From Echinometra lucunter (lineage: Eukaryota > Echinodermata > Echinoidea > Camarodonta > Echinometridae), in NCBI GenBank assembly GCA_029962745.1, contig CM057159.1, positions 28,723,898-28,787,897 on the forward strand: a stretch of 64,000 bases of DNA, given 5' to 3'. Made by a program: the position numbers and the translations under genes. Of this stretch, positions 22,603 through 35,845 are shown in pieces. Numbering within the stretch: the stretch's first letter is position 1; the number at the start of each line of letters is the position of its first letter. The notes beneath the pieces were generated by a model that was not told where the DNA came from, did not search any database, and was given only the letters and a program-made list of their open reading frames with translations.

Positions 22603-24110
22603 ACCCAGCTAGCAAAATATTTAGGTCCCAGGTTGGCATAGGCGCCGGAAGCGGGGGGGGGGGGGGGTGGGGGCAAAAATCGATTTTTGCCCCCCCCCCC
22701 CCGGGCCCCCCTCTGAAAAAAAAGGAATTTTTTGGATCATATACAAGCACGTGAAATGAGCATACTGACATGATTAGTGCTCTAAAATGCAAACTTTTAG
22801 CATTCAAAAATCGAAATTTTCTTACTCGGTCGCTACACTCCCTGGTATATTAATTAGAAGCAGCGTTTCTCAGTATTTAGAAATTCTGTCTATCATCTAT
22901 GAAAAAGGGGAAATGCTTGCTTCATTCGGGGGGATTATTTTCATAGGCGCTGGAAGGGGGCAGGGGGCAATTGCCCCCCCCCCCCATTCTAAAGGGGGGA
23001 AAAATCGGCTCCCCCCCCGGGTCCCCCTGGGAAGAAAAAAAAATTTGGATCATATTCAACCATGCAAAATGATTATTGTTCTAAAATGCAAACTTTAAGC
23101 ATTCAAAAATCAAAGTTTTCTTACTCGGTCGCTACGCTCCCTCGTATAGTAATTAGAAGCAACGTTTCTCAGTATTTAGAAATTCTGTCTATCATTTATT
23201 AAAAAGGGCAGATGCTTGCTTTAGTCGGGGGATTATTTAGCCACCCCCCCCCCCCACTCCTCGGTATCCTCATATACTGGCATATATTGGCCCCATCGCC
23301 AAATTTACCAGTATGCCATTCATGACCCTCCCATTGTGATGTCCAGTCCCCTGAGTCTCTCACGCCATCCTAACATGCTAGAAGCGGTGAGCAAATAATC
23401 ATGTTTCAGTACTAATGATGAGAGAAGATGGCAAAAAGTTTTGATAACAGTATAATCTAACTTGTCCTTTTATATATGAATAAATATGTAAAAAGGGCGG
23501 GGTGTATATGGGGTACGTTGTATGCTGGTAGTAAGCATTTGAGGTGGGCCCCATAAAGGTTTGGAGTGGGCCCCCAAGGGTTTGCCCCCCCCCCCAAAGC
23601 TGGGACCCTTCCGGCGCGCCTGCAGGTTGGTTAAATTTGGTCATAGCTAGCTGAGCTTGCATATGGTTACCACCTAGAGTAAGAAGGGCATAAATGAGTC
23701 CACGATCCCCACTTAGGACCCATCTACCATTTGCACCGTGGGCCCTGTGTGGATCCCATCATATATGATTCTTTGTAAGGGGCAAATGGGCCTTCCCACT
23801 TCCACTAAAACCGACGCACACGGGCCCAACGTGGACTCCATGTGGACCACACGTGGAACCCCCCCCCCCCCAAAGATCATGACCCTCATGGGGTAATTAG
23901 CCCTCCAGGCCACTATTCTCTCCTCAAGCAGTCCAAATGGAACGCATTCGGGGCCCATGAGCGCCGGTCTTGGCATGTCTGGTGGGTTCTAGTCCTATAT
24001 AAATGTGGAAAGGCCCATCTGGGTGCATAATTACGGTTTTCAGTGGGGTAAATGGGCCATGGTTGCCCACGATAAACAAATATAGGCCCCAGATAATTTG
24101 CTAGCTGGGT
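22603..24110. mobile_element. Composite inverted-repeat element (copy B)
   Basis: Counterpart of 11220-12730 with the same ACCCAGCTAGCAAA ends and two internal tandem G/C-run repeats. Confidence 0.7.
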
Positions 24111-24620
24111 ATGAAAGAAGAAACCCCTTACAATGCACTTTGATTTAGGATTTATTCCTAGCGTCAGAGCTAAGTGCCCCTACATTTTTATGGAATTTAT
24201 TGCTTTTCAGGTCAACGCTTCCATGTCTCGAATTTCCTAATGCATCGAGGAGTAAGGTATCAAGCATAATTGGAAACCTCGGTCCCTTGTTTGAGGGCTT
24301 CTAAAAACGATAACAGGAACCAGGTAGAGGCATGCAAGGCAGTCAGAAACACTCCAGATTCAGAGATGTGATTGGTTGAAATTGATCGCAACTGAATATC
24401 GCACTATTTCGCAGCTATGTACTCAAAAGATAGGAGTTACCGTCGAATTCAAGTTGCGATCAACATGATCAAGCTGAATCATGGAGAGCTCATTATAAAA
24501 CAGACCCATAAACACCCCTCCCCCACCACCACCACCACCACCCACCTCCGTCAGGGAAGGATCCTTCCCCATGTCTTTCAATGAAATTTCTGGCTAAACC
24601 AGGAAAATCTTAGAACGTAC

Positions 24621-24767
24621 TTCTTCAGTTGAAGCATCAAATGGAACTTGTTGGTTGCCTGAGACACCGATAGCCGTAATAGATCTCTTTGATCGTTCTC
24701 CTGTAAAGTACACTTGCAGAGGATCACAGTGCGCTCTCATTGGTTTTTGAGGATCCATCTCTTGTAT
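24621..24767 (-). CDS. PDZ2 exon (copy B)
   Basis: 49 codons, phase 0 on both sides. Acceptor ATATCTCAG, donor GTACGT. Product includes CDPLQVYFTGERSK and SITAIGVSGNQQVPFD, ending STEE. GVSGNQQV fits the VNG turn of a PDZ domain, and the final helix continues on the last exon. Confidence 0.78.
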
Positions 24768-25800
24768 CTGAGATATACAAGAAAGTGTCTTATTAGGCAA
24801 TACGTAAATCCACAAAAGTACGCACCATCACTCAACTGAAGTATTTTTTTTTTAAATAATGGTACAAATTAATATCCTGCATGGAATAGCAGCCCCACAA
24901 GATTCATGCACTAAACGTCCTGGAGCGAGGAATCATATTCAGAATAATGGGGGGGGGGGGGGAGAGAGAGAAAAAGGGAGGTGCGGGATGGAAGCAAATA
25001 TATATTAATCGTAGTTTAACGTACCTCTTAACTACATACACATGAAAGTAATATGTATCATATCACATGTTATTTTAAAAAATATTAGTTCTCTGTGAAC
25101 TCGATAAGTACAAGATATATATAGTTACATTTTCAGGGATTTTTAATGATAGTATTGCGTATGACCATGATGACAGGTTACAATACCAAACCATCTGCAA
25201 ATCATTTCCTTAACCATTGATAACCTTGCTTAAAATACTGTTGTGGTCGCAGAGGAAGTTCAGCCTTAATTTTTTTGTTCAAAATGAAATAAAACAAACA
25301 AACTGAGAAGAGAAAGAGAGTTTGAGGAGGATATCTGGGAGAAGGCTTTGCTATCATTAAAAATAAGGAAGTTATCATATAATGTTGTGAATAAACATTT
25401 AACTTAAAAAGTTAGTGAACATTGTATACTGGTGCATTCATGAACAATTTCCCCTTGAATCCTTCGTGCAAAGGCATAACTAAAACGGATTCCTGGGGAA
25501 GGAAAAACTGATCTTGAATATTACCTCACTGGCCTCAGGTGAATACACGGAAGTTTATGATATAACCAAGGAATCCTTGGTATAACAGCCTCATGTCCCC
25601 GTTCTGAACTTGTCTTCTATAGAACAGGATGTTATGATATGTCAAAATAATTCCTGTTTGTAGAAATTGTCTTGTTATAATTTTGTTCAATTTCCCCCAA
25701 CCGATATTTTTTTTGAAAATCATTGTTAATACTTTTGTCTAATCTATGTTGAGCAAGACGAATCCTGTTAAGTGCTGAATCGAAAATGCATGACAGAGAG

Positions 25801-25981
25801 GTGCCGTAGTCGAGTGGTTTAAGGCGCTTGACTGGAGACGCGAAGGTCCGGGGTCCGATCCCCGGCACGGCACTTATGCCCTTCAGCAAGGCATTTTATT
25901 TGCATTGCTCTTTTCTCGTATATCAGCAAATGGAAATGTTGCAGGCATATTGATACCGGCGTGTGCACGTGTTAGAAAAAA
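25801..25981 (+). mobile_element. SINE (copy B)
   Basis: Counterpart of 14421-14602, next to the same splice donor. Confidence 0.85.
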
Positions 25982-25989
25982 GATCTCAC

Positions 25990-26085
25990 CTCACTCCCCT
26001 TGAGCTCGATCCCTAGGTCTTCAAAAGAAGTGACGGGAACAGCAACCACTGTTCCAAGGGGACTGCGTTCCAGTACAAGTGTGAC
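25990..26085 (-). CDS. Exon bridging PDZ1 and PDZ2 (copy B)
   Basis: 32 codons, apparently identical to 14610-14705, with the same splice sites. Confidence 0.8.
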
Positions 26086-27136
26086 CTGTTGAAAAGAGTG
26101 GAATGTTCATTGACCTTATGATCGGGGTGTTCAACATAAAGGTCACTGTCTTCTGGTCATGTATTTTGATTTTGGAAGAAACTGGCTCCCAGATATTGCT
26201 TACAGTTGATAACCTAATACATAAAACTGATGTCTATGTTCGAAATCATCAGAAAGATAAGATATTGACTAAAACTGGCAAACAAGCATGTGCACTATAC
26301 ACAAAAATGACTATTAGTATATGGGACTACATACAAAATTAGTGTTTGGCCCTAATACCTCAGATATTTCTGGCCTTTTTACGAATAAGGAGGCATCTGA
26401 AGAGCAGTCCTTTCCAGGGGGACACTTTATTCTTCCTTACTTACATGAAAGAATGAGCAAGCTCATAAACTATTTGTTTTATACCTTCCCAGAATTTGAG
26501 CTTCCCTTATTCCCTTAGTCATCTATTCATGGTTTAATATAATTCGTGTTAAACAGTCGACACAGTTTAACAAATGCACCTTATGAAGATTACAAATTGC
26601 AATAAAACACGGCTGTCTAATAAATGATCTAGATACACGTAGAAGACAATGGGTAATTTAAAAGAACCCCCCCCCCTCCCCAGAGAATCCATAAAGAGAA
26701 GTCATTTCACAGAGTTATGAATGATGATCGACATTTAATATCATCAACTTGATCAATCATATTTTGTCAAGAGGTTAAACAGGTTATGACTCATTACGAT
26801 TGACAATTCAACAAAGAAATTTGTTGGAATAGTTAATAGTATTTGTATGAACGTTTGAGATGTAGGATAAAAAATCCAGTACTTCCATGAGCTTATCTCT
26901 GTAGTTTCTCGTAGCCGTACATAAATACTTGAATGCCCTTTCTTAATATTTCTTTATTTGTAATTGTTGTAATTTTCTTGTTATTCTGTATTGTTCTTTA
27001 TTTTGAATTGAAATATCGAATAAATAATAAATTAATTAGTTAATGTTACAAATAAAATCAATATCCTGAATCCTCAGAGGGATACATCCTTTATAGTTGA
27101 CTACAGCAGTGTTTCATTTTGAAATTTGTAACTTAC

Positions 27137-27310
27137 TTCTTTAATGGCAGTGGTGAGGATGAAATCGCGGGCGTTGTTGACATTGTTGACTATTTGCCTA
27201 TTCACCTGACGAATACAGTCTCCCGTGAATAGTGGAATAGACTCACATGGATTGCCAAGATGATCCCATCCTACGACACTGTGCATGGCACCAAAAAGAG
27301 ATTCAAATCG
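27137..27310 (-). CDS. PDZ1 exon (copy B)
   Basis: 58 codons, same product as 15759-15932. The acceptor context differs (AAACAGAGAG) but keeps AG. Donor GTAAGT intact. Confidence 0.78.
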
Positions 27311-27615
27311 CTCTCTGTTTTTTTTTAAATGGTTAAAGAAAAACATATCCCCTGATTAACCTCCATGATCCTCCCTGACCCCCTCCCTCCTCCTCCGTAG
27401 GTGTTAGTTTCGGTGTATTAATAATCTGATAGCTCTCATGCATGTTCCACTGTCTTGATTGTGGGATGTAGGTATGACAACCGACCCGTGCCGTGATATA
27501 GAACCCCATCGTGCGACCCTAAATATGCAATGATGTCCCCATTTCATTGTGTTTTGTGGCTTTTGGACCACCCCTCCCCCAAAAAGTAAAAGCGTTACTT
27601 AACACGACGTACATG

Positions 27616-27686
<71 letters not shown>

Positions 27687-28102
27687 GTAGACAGTAATAA
27701 CTTCAAAAAGAGTCAAAGGTACGTCATGTGTAAATCCAACATTAGCTTTTAATATTGTCACTGACTTAGAACGGCAATGCCTTAACCTCTAGACTACAGA
27801 GGCGGGCCAGCAGTGAGGCGTGACCGAATCCAATTGACCGACAGACAAATTTCACATGTATTTATTTCCATGAGAGTTGCCAAAGCTGTTGTATATGTTA
27901 CCTGATCACAAAATGTTTAATTATTCCAACATATACATGTACATGTATCCAAAAAAGCATTCGGTCGGATCCAAATGAGGTGTGCGGCAGGTCATTGTTC
28001 GAAACTCATCTGCCACCAACAAAGGAATTAATTAGTGAGGGTTGAAGGTTTGTCAGTCGGTCGGTTAAGCGAATTTGAAAGTCGCCGAAAAACCACTGGC
28101 CT

Positions 28103-28172
28103 GTCTCCGTTGTCTAGTGCTTAAGCATTGGCGTTCATAGCCAAAGGCCCGGGTTCGATTCCCGACGGGGAC
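28103..28172 (+). tRNA. tRNA-like gene, UCA, damaged (copy B)
   Basis: Counterpart of 16682-16752 but 70 nt. One G is lost from the D stem, and a G-to-A change spoils a T-stem pair. The UCA anticodon and T-run terminator remain. Confidence 0.55.
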
Positions 28173-28317
28173 ATTTTTTTCAACCTTTGCAAAATTTCTA
28201 AATGGTAGGAACAGCTCTGGGGAACTTTGATTCATGCTACGCTATTATCTCTCAATTGTCTCGCATGTATTTATTTCCATGAGAGTTGCCAAAGCTGTTG
28301 TATATGTTACCTGATCA

Positions 28318-28383
<66 letters not shown>

Positions 28384-28384
<1 letters not shown>

Positions 28385-28896
28385 TAATAAGTTCAAGTTA
28401 CACAGTTGACGTGTGGTTCATCATGAGATGCGATCTTCAGGCACTAATAAAGCATCAATACCAATGATTTGAACAATTCACTGAAAAGCGCTGTGGCCGC
28501 CACAATGTTTCGTCTTCACACATGGTGGGACTTTGTTCATCACATATGCTAATGACGCATTAACGCGTCAACTCTCAATAAGAGAGCATATTGTCAAACT
28601 TGCGCATGCAATCTCATGGCAACATTTTTGCGCTAACTTTTTAGAAATTGATTGGTGCGCATTTTTTTGTGTATGTAGGCATCAAAAAAAGTGTGTCCTG
28701 CCTCGGCGACATTTTTTGTCGCCCTATACCCCTTAGGCTTGTACACAAACAAGTGTCGTGACACAGCGTGTTACACACGTCGCATCATGTGTGGAAAGCA
28801 CCTTTAGTTGCCTGAAGATGGTGCGTGAAACTCTGAGTAGCGATTTAATAAAGTACAGATGAACCACCCGCTCAACTGTGTAACTTGAACTTATTA
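28384..28896. mobile_element. Intronic MITE (copy B)
   Basis: Counterpart of 16912-17422. The adjacent TA array is much longer here. Confidence 0.7.
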
Positions 28897-29240
28897 TTTT
28901 TTTTAATGTCTCTGCCTCATCACGGACATCGAGCACTCTAAATTTATAAGGATAGCATTCACCAAGTGTGTGTGTGTGTATATATATAATATACATCTTT
29001 TTGTCACACCGTGGGCACTGACGAAGAGTGTGACTTCGCCTTTCTTTTTGAGAGCTAAGCTCCGTTTTCTTTTAAAATCTATGATTTTATTTTTAATGTT
29101 AATGGCATTCTACTACAACTCTGATTCTTATATATATATAATATCTATATAAATTTCTTAACAAGAGCGCATGCTTATAGACATCACTGACTGAATTTAA
29201 TCAGTGACATAAAGAACAAAGAAAAGGTGAGTGCACTTAC

Positions 29241-29345
29241 TAAACTTTCCCATTTAAAGTCTGCAAGCTTTAGCTTTCCTTCTAGGGTCTGTTTTCATGA
29301 CTCTTTGATGACTGATTGTTGATCCCGGCTCCCTTCCAAAGTGTT
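29241..29345 (-). CDS. Exon TLWKERDQQ, copy B, frameshifted
   Basis: Counterpart of 41719-41820 with several single-base indels. Splice sites retained. Confidence 0.6.
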
Positions 29346-29446
29346 CTGTTCAAAAAGTTGAAGTTTGTATTAAAAAGAGAAAAATTGTACATGCACTTTC
29401 ATTATTGCCCGAAACCGGTGACCTTTAATAATTGATAATCCATGAT

Positions 29447-29487
<41 letters not shown>

Positions 29488-29762
29488 TGATAATAATAAT
29501 AATGATAATCATAATTAATATCAATAACAATAACAATATTTGGGAGTGACAAGACTGTAGAGAAAAGTGTCCTCCGAAAGTACACTACGACCACTGACAG
29601 GCACCCTTCAAAAAAAGTCAAGATGTTTGACAGTTTAATGTTATGTGTTTGGGTCGTTTCCTTCGGATATTCATCCTGTTTGTTTTGCTATCAAAATATG
29701 GAAGGACACGTGCACATTTTTTTTCCTGTATCAAAAAAAAAAAATTAACACCTTTCCCTTAC

Positions 29763-29888
29763 AGTATTTGTTTCTCGTTTCCGTATGGGACATATGAAGG
29801 TTTCAGTATCTCCTTGACTAAAACGTGCGTTTTAAAGGGATCCGATAACTTTGGTGTAGGCTTGATTTCATAACATTGAATTTCGAGT
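29763..29888 (-). CDS. Exon TRNSIVYEIKPTP, copy B, frameshifted
   Basis: 126 bases instead of 128. Two bases are lost near the acceptor end, so the start is out of phase with the rest. Confidence 0.65.
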
Positions 29889-30927
29889 CTGTGTTGTGTA
29901 AAGATGTTCACAAGGATAAATAAAAAGCCAGGATATAAAGGTTTGGAGATATAATATCTTAGTATCAAGGTATCTATACTAAATTCAGCCATTTGCAAAA
30001 ATCCAACTTTTACCTAACACTGCAGTCTATGGGGTAAAAAATGTTTGGCATTTCTGAAGCACATGATGATGATGCTTGTGAAGTGCATTTTCATGGCCTC
30101 GTGATTATCTACACAATTCATACACTGGATAGCATATAGGCCGTATAGCTCATATTTTTATAAATTATACTCAGTGGCTTTTAATGAAGTGGCGTTACTA
30201 CAAGGGTAAAGAGGCACGTGTCCCCCCCCCCCCCCATCAATTGGTGAAAAAATGGGATAGGGAAGAAAAAAAAGCAATAAAGGGGAGAGGGAATTCAACA
30301 TGACACATAAATGACATCATCTATAACTTGACAGCCTAGTTCATGCACGTATACTACATTAACAGAAAGACCGATGCGCCATTCATGGGCTGCACAAATA
30401 CCACGCAGAGCAAAGCAGACTATGTTTATTACTATGCTTATTATTATTTTTTTATCTATTTATTTGAATAGACACCTTATATATTTCTTTAATTAAAAAT
30501 CAGCTCATTTCTTTGAACTGTTTATTACAAAAGTTATGAGAAGTGTTATATATGTAAAGATTTGCTGAAATAGGTGACGAAAGAGAAACTTTTGACTCCA
30601 AGCGTTGAGAGTGAGGTTTACCATTGTGAAGTTCAGTGACGGTAGTGTCTGCAAAATATCCTCAGTCAACATACTTGAAATAGTACGTTTCTTAATACTT
30701 ATCAAGATTTTCGCTCTCTTTTTTTTTTTTTTTTGGGGGGGGGGGGGGGTCAAGGCACCAAATCTGTTTTATCAGTAATTAATTCAAACAATAACGACTG
30801 CCATTATGCATTGCTGCTGAAATTCCAGAGCACTTCCTTAAGTCATGACGCTGCAGGCAAAAAGGCTTTCGAAGAAGTACGGGTGCAATGCGCAGTGGTA
30901 ATATTGTGTTCCGAGTTAAGAAATCAC

Positions 30928-31095
30928 CTTAAGTCAGTTGGGCGCACTGAGTGAGCATAGATCATAAGACTTCAGAGAACCAGGTGGTGATGGTTTTCCA
31001 TCTTCCGTCTGGTTGTGGGTGTTGTTTTGAGTGTCATCTTGTTCCTTGTCGGTAAAACTGTGCAAGCCCTCTCCACATCCACTGCTTTCCTCTGC
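30928..31095 (-). CDS. Acidic linker exon, copy B, one-base insertion
   Basis: Counterpart of 43414-43580, with an extra base near the donor end that creates a stop. Several residue changes relative to C. Confidence 0.65.
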
Positions 31096-31811
31096 CTGTA
31101 AAGGGAATCATGACGTATATAAGTTCATGTTCACATTATTAGAGCCTATAGACGCCTATACGTCACGTCTCCTGTCAAAGTTCTAGGAGCGGAAGGAACT
31201 AACCAATAACAATTATGTTGAACCGGCAAGCATGCAAATCGATACTGATTTAACTGTCAAGAACGCGAAAACTGCATTCACACATTACATGTATAGTATC
31301 AATTTGATTTTAGCCTCTTACAGTATAAAAGAAATAGGTGATATAAATTACAACGAAAGATTAAAACAATCCCCCTTTGGACATCATCCCAATAAATAAA
31401 ATAAAAATATTTAAAAACCTCCACTGGAACCAATATTTCACAAACAAATACCATAGCATAATTTAGTCTACCTACCCTAAGGGCAATCCCCTCATTAAAA
31501 TACCTAAGGGCAATCTCCCATTGACATTCCCTATTTTGTGATCCCTAGATGGTTTGGTTTGAATAATTTGGTTTGTTATTTCAAAGGAAATAAGTTGCCC
31601 GGGCGGGATATTTAAACAGATTATACTATAGAGACGGGAGGGGCCTTGACCAGATATGATCTTAATTACAATTAAGAAGAAGAAGAAAAAGAAAAAGGCT
31701 CCGAGACTATGATCCCCCCCCCTTTCCGCCCTGTTGAGACACAGATGTGAGAAGGGCCACTTTAAAAACAAAAAACGGAGCAATAATTCAGTTTGCATTT
31801 TTTTTTTTTAC

Positions 31812-31970
31812 CATTGAAGCCGCCCGAAGTGCTTGTATTCAGACTGAGCACGCTTTCGTCGAGTGTCTGCAGAGGACTGGGATGACGGGTGATACTAACA
31901 GCCCGTTTGATGTTTGAACGTCGATTGGCGTGTTATCTTACACAGGATTTCCTCCCATTCGTCACCATCC
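31812..31970 (-). CDS. Ser/Arg linker exon, copy B, frameshifted
   Basis: Counterpart of 44327-44483, 159 bases instead of 157, with indels that break the frame. Confidence 0.6.
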
Positions 31971-32629
31971 CTTTATTCCATTCAAGTTAATAAAGCAATG
32001 ATAATCATTCATCGGGAATCTTTTTTTTTTCTCGAATATAATGTGATGATGAATATGGATATTTTATAGCGCTCTTATCTGCCTATCAGGAAGATGACCA
32101 AGATGATCCCGTCACCCTGCTAACATGGCTTAGCTAGACTACAGATTTCGGTACACACGCATATACTGAATTCCTTCCTACTGGTAATCATTAACACTTC
32201 CGTGCAGTATAAGGCAAATATGGATTAATTTCTTGCTGAAATATATATTTAAATTATAACAGAAGTATTGCCTTTTTTACAAAGCTGGGCCTGGAAGATC
32301 AGAGACTACAGGCTAGGGTACATTCTGATACAACATCAACAAAACATCAATGGTGGAAGATATGGGACTCCCTGCCCCACCCCCCACCCCCCTTCTTTAG
32401 GGTATTTGCTAGCCACTTTGACCCTTCTCTCGGTCAGGTTCAGGACCATTTTTCTAGGCTTAAGGTTGAAAAGATTGATAGTATTTTCATAAGAAAATCT
32501 ATTTTATTTTGCCCACTAAATGCATGAAATAGAAACGGAGTAATTGGAAAAATATTATCGTGATAATGGTGATGGCTTCTAATTTTTTTTAATTTGAATT
32601 GGGGGTCTTGTATTTCGTAGATACGATCT

Positions 32630-32790
32630 GGGAGCGTTTCATGAACGGACTTGTCGGATTTTTTTATCCGACAAAGTCTGTTTTATCCGACAGTTGCCAT
32701 AGTAAACGATTCTTCTCAGCCAACCAAAATCAAGGAAAGATGTCAGATCTGACAACTTGTCAGACACAAAAATGTTGATGAAACCACCCC
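32630..32790. mobile_element. Short MITE (GGGAGCGTTTCATGAA ends), copy B
   Basis: The left end GGGAGCGTTTCATGAAC is mirrored at the right by GTTGATGAAACCACCCC. Inside are inverted GTCGGA/TCCGAC and TTGTCAGA words. No coding. Counterpart in C at about 45149-45310. Confidence 0.65.
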
Positions 32791-33222
32791 TGAGAATGAG
32801 TGGGCCATCTGGGACTGAGACCCAATTAGAACTCTTTAGAGACCTTATAGGCTAGTAATGGTTCTTTGAAGAGCTTTAAAGGTTCCGAATGTGGGACAAG
32901 GAAAGATTCTAATGAGGCACCATTTTCCCTAAGAGTGAGGAATGTCATTTAAATCATTTTAAGGAGCGAATGTTTATTCCATGATTACCCAGGTGGGAAG
33001 CAATTTTGTTCAAAATTTAGACTCTATTCATGAAGAACCTCTATTACCATAACCACTTTGGGAGTATTCTAAACCATAAGGGAAAGGGGATCTCTCCATG
33101 TCTAAAGATCTGTTGATATTTGGGGCAAATAGTGTTTACGAACTGTATACTAGTGTTATACTTCACTTGTGTCTTTTAAAAAAATATTACCAATAATATG
33201 GTTCTCATGGAGATATACTTAC

Positions 33223-33423
33223 TTTGATTGTGGAATCATGAGAAATATGTGAAATTTGTCCTCTTGCGTTTCCCACATTCAAGACAGAACCACCTCCTGT
33301 CGTGTTGATTTCGATCGTACCTCATTATCTTGGAATAGCGGCAACTTGCAACGCCCTCTTGTCTGCTGATCTTTCCAGAGTGTCGTTATTTAACTTCCAT
33401 TGCCCTGGTAAATTTCCAGTTAG
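33223..33423 (-). CDS. Exon LTGNLPGQWK, copy B, frameshifted
   Basis: Counterpart of the open exon at 45746-45945, with several small indels. Acceptor and GTAAGT donor retained. Confidence 0.6.
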
Positions 33424-34311
33424 CTGTTACAGTGGTAATACAAATAGCAGAAAGAATTACAAAATTGTGACATTTCATATCAGATAAGCAGGGTTTTCGT
33501 AAGAGTTTAGTGAAAAAGGGGGGCTATGTCCGCGCTCTTTCTTTGTTTTACAGGAGAACGGTTTTAAAGCAAAGTTGTCAGTTACAAACTTTGAGGCGCA
33601 TTTTCAAAATACGGCTTCGCGTGGAGAAGAGAGCCTATGAACAGAGTACGTAAAGAATGTGTTAAACAATTTTTAAAACGCTGATTTCTGGCTTTGCAAC
33701 TGAGCTCTAAACACAATCTTTCATGACGCGTGACACCCTTCGAGTCATGATATATACTGAATTTCAATATTCAACGATTATCTAAAGGATCATTTCAAAT
33801 ATAAAAAATAACAGTATGTGAGGTTGTCTATAACATAACAAGTGCTTTAATTGATTTCGAACGAGCCCTCGATATTCACTCCTACACAAATATCACTATA
33901 ACGTGAATCCCGGAAAGAGGAATTGGAGTAAAGTTCACTCTGTTCTTTTTTAAGAATATGATTTTTTTCTCGGGCGAAATAGGCAAATATCCCTTCTCCT
34001 CCTCTGGGGAAGGAGGGGGGGAGAAGCAAGCCTCACTATTTTTCTCACAATGGGGGAAAATTTATCCAAATTAAATGGCTTCTTATGTCGGAGGAGGGGG
34101 GGGGGGGCTCGGAGGCTAAATAGCAGTTCTCTCTCGAGGAAGAATTTGCCCACACATCTAAACATTTTAAAGTTTTTAGGGGAAACTAGCAAGCTATTAT
34201 TGAAGGGGGGGGGCTGACCCCAAAAGTTGAGCAGGCAAGCTGGCCATCAACAGCAGTGCCCGGGCTCGATTGCGTTGTGCCTCTCTGAGTCACTACAATG
34301 CTCTTTCTTAA

Positions 34312-34396
34312 CCCGTTGAGCCCTATGCCCGAGATAACTCGGGCTAGGGTCTATGAGAAATGTGTATTATACTGAAATCAAATCGTGTTCAACGGG
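34312..34396. mobile_element. 85-bp piggyBac-like micro-MITE (copy B)
   Basis: TTAA (34308-34311) is followed by CCCGTTGA, and TCAACGGG is followed by TTAA (34397-34400). Duplicated TTAA with CCC..GGG ends is the piggyBac hallmark. The interior has a CCCGAG/CTCGGG hairpin. Confidence 0.75.
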
Positions 34397-34969
34397 TTAA
34401 AAATCCAATATAGTTTGATATGCAGACGTCAACTTATGCGGTTGTTGTCTGTACGTGTCCCGATTTCTAGTTATAATTTATTTATTGGCCATATTTGTGA
34501 CTTTCTTAACAAATTCTTTCTCGCACCTACTAGAATACCAAACCCAAGATTTGCATTTCATGTACTGTGGCATTGGTAATTGCTACAAAGTACAAAAACA
34601 TGAATGTGGAAGCATACTGTTACCCAGTGACATGCTTTACACTGCAGAGTAGGATCAAAACATTGCAAAGTAATCACTGAAAATATGTTCATATTATTCT
34701 ATAGATCCTTTAGACCAGGTAATTGACCCAAAAATATCATCTTTTGAATACTGAAGTATGAAGTGCTTTCGTTCATTTGGAATAATAACTCCAAAGTGAC
34801 GGAGGTGATTCAAGAATATTTTACCTACTTCAAAAATGGTTGGCGCCTGGCCCTACTGGAATATTGATCAGGGGTAGCCTTTTGACAAGGCCTCCCGACT
34901 CAGGTTATTTTCAGTGGCTGAGACGAGACTAGCCAGCGACGAAGAGAGAAAGAGATACTACGAGTGAAC

Positions 34970-35003
34970 CCACAGAAATAGAAGACGTCTTCTATTTCTG
35001 TGG
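34970..35003. mobile_element. 34-bp perfect palindrome insertion
   Basis: CCACAGAAATAGAAGAC is followed directly by its reverse complement and flanked by AGTGAAC at 34963-34969 and 35004-35010. Copy C has the empty site with a single AGTGAAC (about 47540). It looks like two transposon ends abutted with no interior. Confidence 0.85.
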
Positions 35004-35845
35004 AGTGAACGCGCGATCGAGCGAGCTTTCGCGATTAGTCTCATTTTAGTCGCTCGCCGTCTTATATATAAATCACATCAGAGTCTACACGGGGGCACGG
35101 AGCCTTGGCTAAAGGCTAGATCAGGGGCAGATCCATTTCCGAATGGTATAAAGCCGATCAGGGATATCTTTTCATGCCATGGAAGTAGGAAGTAGTCGAA
35201 TTTTTTATATGAACTAAAACGATAATGTTCTTTCTAATCCAATCCAGTCCAATCCGAAAGGTTATTTAATAGAGAGCCTTTTCCTCGCGGTTCACATACC
35301 ATTGCACATGTTTCTGCCCTAGAACAATATCATCACTTCACATTTCAATATCTAAAAAAAACACGGAAAACCTTCATATGTAAATTTTAGATCAATTGGC
35401 CCTTATGCCATTTATGCCAATTATAAATTGACCCCTGAGTACTCCCCCCTAAAAAGAACTCCCTATGCCCAGTCAGTCCCTGTTGCCTTATTAAGGTTAC
35501 CTGTTAACAGGCACAAGCCCATTTCATTGCAAAGCAAGTGCCATTATTTACAATGAATAGCAAGAATAATTCGGATTTCTAATTTTTGATCGCCAATAAT
35601 TTTCATTTTCCTCACAATGTATTTGGATATACCATGAGGTCGTTGAAATTAAGATATCTGGATTAAAAAAAAAAATCAGTTAGATTGATTTTCTTTTTAA
35701 AATACTATAGAGAGATACCATAATACCAAAGAGCGATTAACCCTAAACCACAGCTACAACTACGAGATTATTAAAGTTCTATTAATTCAGTACCGCTGAC
35801 ACCATTTATGAGCGATTGCTTCTTATCGCTTGTCTACTGATTCGT

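Larger units (their letters stand above)
19699..35845. repeat. Copy B of the triplicated locus
   Basis: Gap-bounded on both sides. Aligns with A (from 7611) up to about 30620, and with C from about 23830 onwards (C 36346-48376). It lacks the 675-bp element of A and carries a private 34-bp palindrome. Its second half has many 1-base indels relative to C that break exon frames. Confidence 0.9.
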
